A stretch of 51,403 nucleotides of DNA from Clostridia bacterium (GTDB lineage Bacteria > Bacillota > Clostridia > Oscillospirales > CAG-272). This document shows, piece by piece, positions 16,962 to 24,321 of this stretch. Both the position numbers and the translations under genes were made by a program. The stretch's first letter is position 1; every line of letters begins with the position of its first letter. A model generated the notes under the pieces. That model worked only from the letters and a program-made list of their open reading frames with translations, did no database searches and had not been told where the DNA came from. Location: NCBI GenBank assembly GCA_017502975.1, contig JAFVTV010000033.1, positions 1-51,403 of the forward strand, read 5' to 3'.

Positions 16962-17801
16962 ATGATAGAAAAGGCATATCTTGAAATCACCAATATCTGC
17001 AATCTCTCCTGTCTGTTTTGCCACAAGACGGGGCGAGAAAAGCGGCAAATGACCGAGGCGGAGTTTGAGAGTCTTACCGACCGTCTTTCGGGCGAGGTAA
17101 AATACCTGTTCTTTCATTTGATGGGAGAGCCGCTTTTGCACCCGTTGCTGCCCCAATTTGTAAAGCGGGCAAGGGAAAAGGGCTTTTTGCCCGCCATTAC
17201 CACAAACGGCACACTCCTTTCAAAAAGGGGCAAGGAGCTGGTGGATGTCGCCCCCTATAAGATCAGTATTTCTCTGCACGCGCCTGCCGCAAACGCGGCA
17301 TTTTCCGATGTGGGCTACCTTTCCTCTTGTATTGATTTTGGCAAGGAGATCGCCAAACGGGGCACGATCGTTGCGTTTCGCCTTTGGAATATCGGGGGTG
17401 CGGGCGAGAGTGAGAATCAGGCGGTTCTTGCGGCACTGCATGATGCGTTCCCTGCGCAGTGGGAGGAAAAATGGAGTGGCTGGCGCCTTGCGCACAAGGT
17501 GTTTCTTGAATGGGGAGAGGAATTTGATTGGCCCGATATGAATGCTCCTGCGATCGATGCGGATACCCCGATCTTTTGCTATGCGCTCCGCAACCAAATC
17601 GGCATTCATGCAGACGGCACGGTGGTGCCCTGCTGTCTTGATGCTGACGGCGTGCTGTCGCTTGGAAATTTACATGAGCATTCACTTTCTGAGATATTGC
17701 GTTCTCCCCGCGCCCGTGCCATATACGATGGCTTTACCGTGCACCGCGCCACCGAGGAGCTTTGCCGCCGCTGCGGCTACGCGCGCAGATTTAAAGCATA
17801 A
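16962..17801 (+). CDS. Radical SAM protein with SPASM/twitch-like C-terminus
   Basis: 279 residues. The radical SAM motif is CNLSCLFCHK (about 12-21) preceded by YLEITNIC, the pattern of the MoaA/NifB-like and SPASM branches. A second cysteine set lies at the end (FCYALRNQIGIHADGTVVPCC ... LCRRCGYARRF), which probably binds an auxiliary Fe-S cluster. The spacing 'DGTVVPCCLD' followed by 'LGNL' and 'EILRSP' is typical of SPASM/twitch proteins. Many relatives modify peptides or act as sulfatase maturases, but no substrate gene is next to it, so the target is unknown. ATG start with GAAAGGAGAG upstream. It is on its own transcript. Confidence 0.85.
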   Translation: MIEKAYLEITNICNLSCLFCHKTGREKRQMTEAEFESLTDRLSGEVKYLFFHLMGEPLLHPLLPQFVKRAREKGFLPAITTNGTLLSKRGKELVDVAPYKISISLHAPAANAAFSDVGYLSSCIDFGKEIAKRGTIVAFRLWNIGGAGESENQAVLAALHDAFPAQWEEKWSGWRLAHKVFLEWGEEFDWPDMNAPAIDADTPIFCYALRNQIGIHADGTVVPCCLDADGVLSLGNLHEHSLSEILRSPRARAIYDGFTVHRATEELCRRCGYARRFKA

Positions 17802-17805
17802 ATAA

Positions 17806-17838
17806 AAGAGCGCTCCTCGTTTTTGAGGAACGCTCTTC
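17806..17838. terminator. Shared bidirectional terminator between convergent genes
   Basis: AAGAGCGCTCCTC / GAGGAACGCTCTT (one mismatch) with a GTTTTT loop, followed by a U-tract CATTTTTT on the plus strand. It separates the radical SAM gene from the convergent EamA gene. Confidence 0.85.
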
Positions 17839-17862
17839 ATTTTTTGTGGAAAACAGGCTCGC

Positions 17863-18762
17863 TTACCGCAGTGCCGAAAGGATCGTGTCGCCGCCCATCA
17901 TAAAGGCGAGCGCTACACACATAGTGACACAGCCGATGATGTTTTTGAGGGAAAGCTTTTCCCCAAGAAACAGGTAGGAGCAAAGGACGCTGAGCATGAG
18001 CACCGCGGAGTTATAGAAGGTGTAAAGCACGGCAAGGTCGACCTTGCCAATGACAATGGTAAGAATATGGATGGAGCCCGCGACAACAAGAGATGCGACA
18101 GTCAAAAGGGCAAGCGAGCGGCGTGATTGCTTCATCACTGCGGGGAAGCTCTTTTTTTGCTTCACTAAGAGCATGGCAAGCGAGCAAAGACTGCACACCC
18201 CAAAGGTGATGGCTACCATTTCCTCCTTTTGCTCCACCGCTGTTAAGCGCTGCTGCACGTCTAGCAGTGAGCCGAACGCGCCGTTGCCGATGGCAAGCAA
18301 GGATACGGCAATCCAAAAGCCCGGCTTTTTTTCGGTGTGGCTGCCCTTATCGCTGATAAGGTAAACACATACCAGCACCACCAAGATGCAAATGATTGCA
18401 AGGGGTGTGAGTGTATCGCCAAAGGTGATGGCACCCGTGAGCGTTGGGATGATAATGCCGCCTGCAATAGAGAAGACCATAAGCACCGAGTAGGGCCCTG
18501 TTTGCGAAGCCTTGATGATGGTGGTGTTATACAGCAGTAGCGCAAAGCCGTTGAAGATACCAAGCAGCCACGTCAGGGGCGATGCCACAAAGTGGAAGCC
18601 ACACATGAAAAGCGAAACCACCACAACGGTAGCGCCGCTAACGGTGCTGAAAACGGGGGATGCATGGCGCGGATCGCCCGGATATTCCGCCGAAAAAAGT
18701 CTGGTTAAAAAGGATTGCGCGGTGTAAAGAAGCACGACCACGCCCATTAAAATATATGTCAT
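17863..18762 (-). CDS. EamA/DMT-family membrane transporter
   Basis: 299 residues with about ten hydrophobic helices in two repeats. Landmarks: N-terminal MTYILMGVVVLLYTAQSFL and C-terminal 'FYNSAVLMLSVLCSYLFLGEKLSLKNIIG', the standard final-repeat motif of EamA transporters. It is only distantly similar to the transporter at 15587. AAGGTGAT precedes the ATG. The upstream gap has a minus-strand TATAAT at 18829-18834 without a good -35 partner. Substrate unknown. Confidence 0.85.
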   Translation of the reverse strand: MTYILMGVVVLLYTAQSFLTRLFSAEYPGDPRHASPVFSTVSGATVVVVSLFMCGFHFVASPLTWLLGIFNGFALLLYNTTIIKASQTGPYSVLMVFSIAGGIIIPTLTGAITFGDTLTPLAIICILVVLVCVYLISDKGSHTEKKPGFWIAVSLLAIGNGAFGSLLDVQQRLTAVEQKEEMVAITFGVCSLCSLAMLLVKQKKSFPAVMKQSRRSLALLTVASLVVAGSIHILTIVIGKVDLAVLYTFYNSAVLMLSVLCSYLFLGEKLSLKNIIGCVTMCVALAFMMGGDTILSALR

Positions 18763-18920
18763 AGTATCACCTTACTTGCCGCAGGAAAATATCTTTTTGG
18801 CTGTTTATTTAAAGATCATTCCAAGAAAATTATAGCAAAAACAGAAAATGATTGCTATGGATGAAACGTAAAAAAATTGTAAAAAACGATAAAAGTTTTT
18901 GCAATATGCGGCAAAATGAC

Positions 18921-18950
18921 TTGATTTTTATTGATTTTACATGTTACAAT
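18921..18950 (+). promoter_or_regulatory. Predicted promoter of the PocR/AraC regulator
   Basis: TTGATT, 18 bases, TACAAT, 32 bases before the ATG. Confidence 0.6.
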
Positions 18951-18982
18951 AGTATTGCATAAGCGAAAGGGAGGTGGTCTTA

Positions 18983-19843
18983 ATGGCAGATACACGCATG
19001 GAGCAGGTGCTTGACAGCTTTTCGCGCCTTACGCAAATCAATGTGGCTGCGTATGATGCACAGTTTCGGTGTATTTACACCAGAATCAACAATGTGGGCT
19101 TTTGCTCTGCCGTGCATGGATCAAGGGAGTGCCTTGCGCGTTGCGTGCAGTCTGATACCGTGGCACTGCGGCAAGTGAAAAAAACGGGAGAGCCTTATCT
19201 GCACACCTGTCCCTTTGGGCTTACCGAGCTTGTTTTTCCCGTCAGGGGTGAGGGCGGAATCGTTGGGTATTTGATCGTTGGTCCCACCGTAAGTGTGTCG
19301 ACCACATCAAACGACCGCGAGCTCTGTCACCTTGTTTGTCTTAAGAGCACGCATTTCAAGGAGGAGGCGCTTTTGGCTGCTGCCGGTAAGCTACCGCACT
19401 GTACCGATGCGCAACTTGAGGCGCTTGAGATGATGGCATTTGTTGTGAAGGAGCACATTGAGGGCAACCGTCTGCTGCTACCCGACCGACAGACACCCGG
19501 GCAGCTGGTGCGCACCTACGTTAAGAAGAATCTTAGTGAAAAGATAACCCTTTCAAAAATGAGCAAAAATCTGCATTGCAGCACCGTGACATTGACCGAG
19601 GCATTTCGCCGTGAGTTTGGCATGACGATCATGGAGTACGTTTTGGCAGAGCGCATGAAGCTGGCGCGTCGGCTGCTGCTGACGACAGCATCGATCACCG
19701 AGATCGCATACAGCTGCGGCTATCCCGATGTGGAATATTTCTCAAAATGCTTTAAGCGTGAAAACGGCGAGCTTTCTCCCACACAGTGGCGCAAAAAGCA
19801 GGGGGAGGCACAGCATAATGCCGCACCCGAGGCACCAAAATAA
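18983..19843 (+). CDS. AraC-family regulator with PocR sensory domain
   Basis: 286 residues. The first ~165 residues match the PocR ligand-binding domain: an N-terminal LDSFSRLTQINVAAYD, a scatter of conserved cysteines (FCSAVHG, CLARCVQSD, HTCPFGL) and a VGYLIVGP core. The C-terminal ~100 residues are an AraC double helix-turn-helix (KITLSKMSKNLHCSTVTLTE ... ITEIAYSCGYPDVEYFSKCF). PocR-domain regulators often respond to small metabolites such as 1,2-propanediol. The ATG at 18983 is used rather than GTG 18974, with AAAGGGAGG upstream. It lies directly before the A+T-rich islet and is in the same orientation, but a terminator separates them. Its regulon is unknown. Confidence 0.9.
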   Translation: MADTRMEQVLDSFSRLTQINVAAYDAQFRCIYTRINNVGFCSAVHGSRECLARCVQSDTVALRQVKKTGEPYLHTCPFGLTELVFPVRGEGGIVGYLIVGPTVSVSTTSNDRELCHLVCLKSTHFKEEALLAAAGKLPHCTDAQLEALEMMAFVVKEHIEGNRLLLPDRQTPGQLVRTYVKKNLSEKITLSKMSKNLHCSTVTLTEAFRREFGMTIMEYVLAERMKLARRLLLTTASITEIAYSCGYPDVEYFSKCFKRENGELSPTQWRKKQGEAQHNAAPEAPK

Positions 19844-19907
19844 CACACTGTTTTGCCCATTTGCAAAATTTAATCGGATTGAAGAATAGTTTTGCCCTTC
19901 GAATATA

Positions 19908-19943
19908 GGCCCCTGTAAGCCGTTGGCTCGCAGGAGCCTTTTT
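19908..19943 (+). terminator. Terminator of the PocR/AraC gene
   Basis: GGCCCCTGTAAGCC / GGCTCGCAGGAGCC stem with two mismatches and a GTT loop, followed by TTTTT. Confidence 0.75.
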
Positions 19944-19955
19944 GTATAGATGAAA

Positions 19956-20021
19956 TTCATGTGCATGAAACATCATAAAAATATTTCGCAATAAAAATTT
20001 TAAACCGGACAAAACCTGTCC
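19956..20021. promoter_or_regulatory. Two palindromes in the islet's upstream region
   Basis: TTCATG-TG-CATGAA (19956-19969) and GGACA-AAACC-TGTCC (20007-20021). Both are perfect arms and sit between the regulator's terminator and the first islet gene. They are plausible operators. No convincing promoter was identified, so this is a weak inference. Confidence 0.4.
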
Positions 20022-20075
20022 TATTTGGATGTTAATCTATAGGTGCAGCTGCAAAATACAATCAAGGAGAATATT

Positions 20076-20750
20076 ATGAAAACTATTTTTGGAGTTAGTT
20101 CAATGTTACCGTCTAACCAAAAACTAAAAAACGGGTACACAATGTATGACTGGGTTATGAGGCAAAAGTGCTTTCCTACATTTTGGGGAAGAGGCCTTTT
20201 AGGGCCTCATGCCATTACCGAAGAAGAAGTGGCTTTTTTGCGATCTAAAAATTGCAAGATTATGCTTGTTGTGCAGGATTTGACCGAGGCAGAGGTTTCG
20301 GGCTCTAATGGGGTAAAGGAAGCGTTTCGCGTGGTGGAAAGCGCAAGAAAATTGAATGTCCCGCAGGACAACAGCGTTACCATTTTTGCGGAATTTAAGC
20401 CGGATTGGAGTGTAAATCATAACTGGATGATTGGCTTTGCCGGGATTCTTTCCATGAACGGATACATCCCCGGATTTATTGGCAACACAGATTCGGCAAA
20501 AAATTTCAATTTTGATCGTCAATGCAGTCACTATGTACAAGCTACCGAGAAGGTGAATCAGTTTGGTGCAGTCTATATGGCAACAGAACCAAAATGCAGT
20601 AAACCGCCGCAAAAGTGGAAGCCTTTTTGCCCCTCTGCTTTGAATCGTGAGGACATGCATTTGTGGAAAACAGGAACCACGACATTTGACAAATTTGTGG
20701 TGGAAGACATTTATGCACGCGACAAAGCCGTGCTTGACAAAATTTGGTAA
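20076..20750 (+). CDS. Putative DUF1906-like (glycoside-hydrolase-like TIM barrel) protein
   Basis: 224 residues, no signal peptide or membrane helix. The pattern ITEEEVAFLRSKNCKIMLVV, then an Ala-rich helix, LNVPQDNSVTIFAE, and WMIGFAGILSMNGYIPGFIG resembles the beta-strand/helix order of the DUF1906 (Rv2525c-like) glycoside-hydrolase-like barrel. The acid in IFAEF would sit where that fold has its active-site acid. This is pattern recognition, not a proven hit. ATG start with AAGGAGA upstream. It is first of four closely spaced genes with visibly lower G+C than its surroundings; the next ATG is ten bases after its stop. A role as an envelope-acting effector is possible. Confidence 0.7.
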   Translation: MKTIFGVSSMLPSNQKLKNGYTMYDWVMRQKCFPTFWGRGLLGPHAITEEEVAFLRSKNCKIMLVVQDLTEAEVSGSNGVKEAFRVVESARKLNVPQDNSVTIFAEFKPDWSVNHNWMIGFAGILSMNGYIPGFIGNTDSAKNFNFDRQCSHYVQATEKVNQFGAVYMATEPKCSKPPQKWKPFCPSALNREDMHLWKTGTTTFDKFVVEDIYARDKAVLDKIW

Positions 20751-20760
20751 AGGAGATATA

Positions 20761-22020
20761 ATGAAAATGACAGCAGAACAGTATAATAATGTTGTAAAAT
20801 GCACGATGAAGCGAGAGGAATTCCCTAAAGGTGCAGATTCATTTGAGCAAGCGCGTGTTATTTTTAAAAATTTGGGCGTTGCTTTGCCGCAGGGAACCAG
20901 AAGGCAAGTTTTAGATCTTTTGCAGACTAACGACTATATGGGGTGGAGGTCATGTACGGCGCAAGAAGCACAACAGTATGCAAACAAAGGTGTCGCAGCC
21001 ATTGGCGTTGGGGAAGACCGTATGGTAATTCTTGCCGCAGTAACAGAAGAGAATGAAATTGAAGAAACTGTTGCGGCAAAAACCCCCATGGTGATGACAC
21101 TTCAGGCGGATGCTATTACCGACGCAGCTCCAGATCTTGCCTTTTATGCCTACAGTTATGACACAACGACCACGCAGTCCTCGACGGATACTACAGAATC
21201 GGTGGATCAATACCGTGATGTATATACCTATGAATTGGTACATATGTTTGGCTTTTCCCAAAGCACCGCTTTGCTGATTCGATCCTTGTATGATAAGATG
21301 GATCAAAAATTCCCGTCGGACTCTAAGTTGGAGAGAGCTTGGAAATGTGCCCGACTACTGGGGGGGATTGAATATGGAAATGAAAATGAAAGCATTCTTA
21401 TGCAAACATTATGGAAACAATTCGCAGGAGAAGTATGTTCTATAGGAGAAGAGCAAGCCTATTTTATCACCACATTGGGTTATACTTTGGAAGAATACGA
21501 TCAATTGACGATTGATATTCACTCGCAACATAATAATAGTACAACTTCTGATTTTGTACATATGCAAATGGCTTTGGCTACAAGATTGGCGTATTTATTA
21601 AACAAACAGAAAATTTTGGCGGATATTGCCGCTATATTTGTTGAAGAAGATGCTGCTTATGTTGGTGGTTGGTTGGGTGATACATCACTTGCTCGTGTGG
21701 GCTTTGAGCCTAGCATGCGTAATGCTGATTATTGCGCGGATCTGGATGCAGAAAATCTTTATCATTTCATCCTTGACAAAGGTAATTCAATTAGCGGATT
21801 TAATTATTATTTTTCTACCGTGCCGCACACTTATGTTACCCGTATAGATTTGTTTTTGATTTATTTAAGTTATGATTTTGTGCAACAAAAGGTGTTTTGG
21901 TATCTCGGAGTGAAAAATGAAGAAGACCCTATGGGCATTATCAAGCAAAGATACCCTGATACGTATAATTTTTTGTGCAGTATTAGAGACAGACGATCCA
22001 CTATGGCAGAATATGAATAA
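20761..22020 (+). CDS. Large unknown islet protein, possible multi-domain effector
   Basis: 419 residues; not recognised. It has three visible parts. The N-terminal ~95 residues include WRSCTAQEAQQYANKGVAAI, which resembles the 'W-V-S-x-EAQ-x-x-AN-x-G' stretch of CHAP-type cell-wall hydrolases, without an obvious catalytic pair. A Thr/Ser-rich linker (TTTTQSSTDTTES, about 138-152) follows. The C-terminal ~230 residues contain spaced acidic motifs: DFVHMQMALATRLAYLL, GGWLGDTS and DYCADLDAENLYHF. These look like conserved functional clusters. No signal peptide. The ATG at 20761 is chosen because AAAGGAGATATA lies directly before it and the longer frame overlaps gene 1. The stop is 20 bases from the next gene. 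Confidence 0.75.
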   Translation: MKMTAEQYNNVVKCTMKREEFPKGADSFEQARVIFKNLGVALPQGTRRQVLDLLQTNDYMGWRSCTAQEAQQYANKGVAAIGVGEDRMVILAAVTEENEIEETVAAKTPMVMTLQADAITDAAPDLAFYAYSYDTTTTQSSTDTTESVDQYRDVYTYELVHMFGFSQSTALLIRSLYDKMDQKFPSDSKLERAWKCARLLGGIEYGNENESILMQTLWKQFAGEVCSIGEEQAYFITTLGYTLEEYDQLTIDIHSQHNNSTTSDFVHMQMALATRLAYLLNKQKILADIAAIFVEEDAAYVGGWLGDTSLARVGFEPSMRNADYCADLDAENLYHFILDKGNSISGFNYYFSTVPHTYVTRIDLFLIYLSYDFVQQKVFWYLGVKNEEDPMGIIKQRYPDTYNFLCSIRDRRSTMAEYE

Positions 22021-22040
22021 ATCTTGATTTGGAGAGAACC

Positions 22041-22520
22041 ATGAAAACCAAAAAACGAATGTTATACGCAATGTATCTCACGGTGCTTTTTCTCACATTG
22101 TGTGTCTTTGTTGTCAGTATAATGGGGGCTTTGTTTGAACCGCCGGCACCGGGCGCGAGTGGTCTGTTGCTTGCCAGAGGATTGGCTGTGTGTATTATAT
22201 GCATACTGTTTATTCCCCTACTGATTGCTGAATTTGAAATCTTTTACTGTGCAAAATATTTTTTGCTTACAAAGCGAAACAAAAAAAGCATAGAATCTTG
22301 CGTTAATATCGTTTTTTGCGTGCTTTCTGTGGTACTACCGTTATTTGCAGCCGCGGCTTGGTTGTTTTGGCGGAGAATTGTTGACGATGTGTCATTTGCA
22401 ATCCTTTTGCTTTGGATGCTCGCAGAACCGATATATAGATTGCTGCATTTATTGTACACCAAGCTTCTCGGGGCACAACCGCAACTGCAGTCTTGCAGCA
22501 CAGAAGGGAGAAATTTATGA
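22041..22520 (+). CDS. Four-helix membrane protein, tandem paralogue 1
   Basis: 159 residues. Four predicted membrane helices (about 8-30, 45-70, 92-110, 118-138) with a basic N-terminus (MKTKKR). The central block PLLIAEFEIF...KRNKKSIESCVNIVFCVLS recurs in the next protein. The family is not recognised. The ATG at 22041 is preceded by GGAGAG. Its final codons overlap the next start (ATGA), implying translational coupling. In a toxin-type islet, small tandem membrane proteins of this kind often serve as immunity proteins; here that is only inference. Confidence 0.75.
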   Translation: MKTKKRMLYAMYLTVLFLTLCVFVVSIMGALFEPPAPGASGLLLARGLAVCIICILFIPLLIAEFEIFYCAKYFLLTKRNKKSIESCVNIVFCVLSVVLPLFAAAAWLFWRRIVDDVSFAILLLWMLAEPIYRLLHLLYTKLLGAQPQLQSCSTEGRNL

Positions 22521-23029
22521 GCGATAAAGCCAAAAAAATTGTTTTAAACGTTTCTTTTACCACCCTTGTGTTGCTGACGGTAGCTGCACCGTTTATTTGC
22601 TGGAATTGCATAATCGATGCCGTGCGCGCCACGACTGATCCTGAACCGATATTGGCCGTTGCACCGATTTTCGGGGTTGCCATGCTCGTCTTGGGGATTA
22701 CACTGCCCCTGTTAATTGCGAGCTTTGAAATATGGCATTTGATAAAATGCCGTTTGTTTTCGAGTCGGCGATTGCGCTTTGAATCTGTTTTGAACAGGGT
22801 TCTTTGCAGGCTATCGATCTTTTTCCTGCTGCTTGGAATTGTTTATGTTTTGTTAGAGTTAAGCGGGAGTTTTATGAATGTTGATTTTCTGTTTGCAAGT
22901 GTAATGATTTGGGAAGCTGTGTATTTGCTGTTTCGCGTAACGTATTTTATTGCATACACCGTGATCGCGTGCAGGGAAAAAATAGTGAAACAAAAAGGGC
23001 AAGATACGACGTTACGGGCTTGCGAATAA
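22517..23029 (+). CDS. Four-helix membrane protein, tandem paralogue 2
   Basis: 170 residues, four predicted membrane helices, basic N-terminus. It shares with its neighbour the order: helix 1, short loop with Pro/Glu, helix 2 ending PLLIASFEIWHLIKC, a basic loop RRLRFESVLNRVLCRLS, then helices 3 and 4. The similarity is low but colinear, consistent with an old duplication. ATGA overlap with the previous gene, with AAGGGAG as ribosome site. A strong terminator follows nine bases after the stop, marking the end of the islet operon. Confidence 0.75.
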   Translation: MSDKAKKIVLNVSFTTLVLLTVAAPFICWNCIIDAVRATTDPEPILAVAPIFGVAMLVLGITLPLLIASFEIWHLIKCRLFSSRRLRFESVLNRVLCRLSIFFLLLGIVYVLLELSGSFMNVDFLFASVMIWEAVYLLFRVTYFIAYTVIACREKIVKQKGQDTTLRACE

Positions 23030-23037
23030 AAGCAAGG

Positions 23038-23078
23038 GGGCTGCTTCAAATGCTAATGCACTTGAAGCAGCCCTTTTT
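23038..23078. terminator. Strong bidirectional terminator closing the islet
   Basis: Perfect 12-bp stem GGGCTGCTTCAA / TTGAAGCAGCCC with a 12-base loop, followed by TTTTT on the plus strand. On the minus strand it ends the small gene at 23102 and is followed by a C/T-rich run. Confidence 0.92.
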
Positions 23079-23101
23079 CTGTGTGTTAAAAAACTACTGT
23101 G

Positions 23102-23266
23102 TTAGTTTTTCTCGCTGTTATCTTGCTTTTTATTGGTCGGCTCAAAGTTGCCAAGCGTGGCTTCACGTGCCTCGCGGTCAAGTGCTTGGAGCGCGAAATT
23201 ACCGAGCATTGGCGCACTCACGGCAATATTTCTCATGACGTTTTCTTGCTTTTTACGGTCTTCCAT
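23102..23266 (-). CDS. Small 54-residue protein
   Basis: Translates as 54 residues beginning MEDRKKQENVMRNIAVSAPM and ending in a Lys/Asn/Gln-rich tail (TNKKQDNSEKN). The middle AVSAPMLGNFALQALDREAR is a plausible amphipathic helix. No family recognised. A GGGGTGAG ribosome site precedes the ATG, codon use looks normal, and it lies 39 bases downstream of the PflX-like gene on the same strand, ending at the shared terminator. Probably real, as the last gene of that transcript. Confidence 0.65.
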   Translation of the reverse strand: MEDRKKQENVMRNIAVSAPMLGNFALQALDREAREATLGNFEPTNKKQDNSEKN

Positions 23267-23305
23267 ATTCTCACCCCCGAATTAGGATGGGCAGAGCGTA
23301 GCAAT

Positions 23306-24184
23306 TTATACATGAAAATCCGGTGTAAAGGCGGCGCTTGCGGCATCCTTGCCTTGGGTAAAACCTGTAAAGCCGAGCCTTTCGGCTTCAAGAAGCGCTT
23401 GCTCGTATTCAAAGGTCGTAACGCGCCGCAAAAGATGCTTGGGGGCGTTTGGGGGTGCGAAATCGGGGGTATATTGGCGCATCAGTGAGAGCAAAATATC
23501 CGATACGGGCAGCGTTTTTGCCAAGGTGTTAAGCACGGCGGCGGTATCTGCTCTGCAGCCCGGCAAAACGAGATGGCGCACCACCATGCCGCGCTGCAGC
23601 ATGCTGTTTTTGTCATAACGCACAGCGCCCACTTGACGGTACATTTCAAGGAGTGCGGCGGTGGCGACCTCCCTGTAATCCGCCGCGCTTGAGCAGGTTT
23701 TGGCAAGTGCCTCTGAAAAATATTTGAAATCGGGTAAATAAATATCAACCAATCCCTCTAAAAGCCGCAACGTTTCGGGACGCTCGTATCCGCTGCTGTT
23801 CCAAACCACAGGAATTTTTAGTTGTGGCTTGATGTGCTCAAGAACACGTGCGATGCGATCGGTATAATGCGTGCCCGTGACAAGATTTAGGTTGTGCACA
23901 CCTGTGGCGGCAAGTGAAAGGAAAATATCGCCAAGTTCTTCTTCACTCACGCGCTTGCCCACGGCCTCACGGCTGATCTCCTTGTTTTGGCAAAAGATGC
24001 AGCCAAGCGAGCAGCCTGCAAAAAACACGGTCCCCGAGCCGTTTGTGCCGCTGATGGGCGGCTCCTCAAAGTGATGGGGGGCGGCGCGCGATACAAAAAT
24101 ATCGGCACCTACGTGGCACATGCCGATCTCATTTTCAAGGCGCCTCGCGCCGCATTGGCGTGGGCAAAGCATACAACGGGACAT
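23306..24184 (-). CDS. PflX-like radical SAM protein (COG1313 type)
   Basis: 292 residues. The N-terminal Cys-rich MSRCMLCPRQCGARRLENEI precedes a radical SAM motif FFAGCSLGCIFCQNKEIS (about 54-71). Both blocks are characteristic of the PflX group, related to PflA but without a known glycyl-radical partner. The middle VDIYLPDFKYFSEALAKTCS and VVRHLVLPG segments also fit the family. The ATG follows a GGGGGG-type ribosome site. It is not next to any glycyl-radical enzyme gene here, so its target is unknown. It is co-directional with the small gene at 23102. Confidence 0.9.
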   Translation of the reverse strand: MSRCMLCPRQCGARRLENEIGMCHVGADIFVSRAAPHHFEEPPISGTNGSGTVFFAGCSLGCIFCQNKEISREAVGKRVSEEELGDIFLSLAATGVHNLNLVTGTHYTDRIARVLEHIKPQLKIPVVWNSSGYERPETLRLLEGLVDIYLPDFKYFSEALAKTCSSAADYREVATAALLEMYRQVGAVRYDKNSMLQRGMVVRHLVLPGCRADTAAVLNTLAKTLPVSDILLSLMRQYTPDFAPPNAPKHLLRRVTTFEYEQALLEAERLGFTGFTQGKDAASAAFTPDFHV

Positions 24185-24321
24185 AGCAGTGCCCCCCTTT
24201 CACTTATTTTCCCCTTCATATTAGCACAGTACCTCAAAAAATTCAAGTTTTTTGCACGATCATGCACCAAAAGATAAAAAATATGGTAAAATGGTAGCAG
24301 TTATTTTTGGAGGTATGTCAT

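Noticed and set aside
16507-17156. Minus-strand frames across tRNA-Gly with a GNRTRI/ATGIEPA-like tract
   Set aside because: That peptide is the well-known false translation of an antisense tRNA and does not represent a gene.
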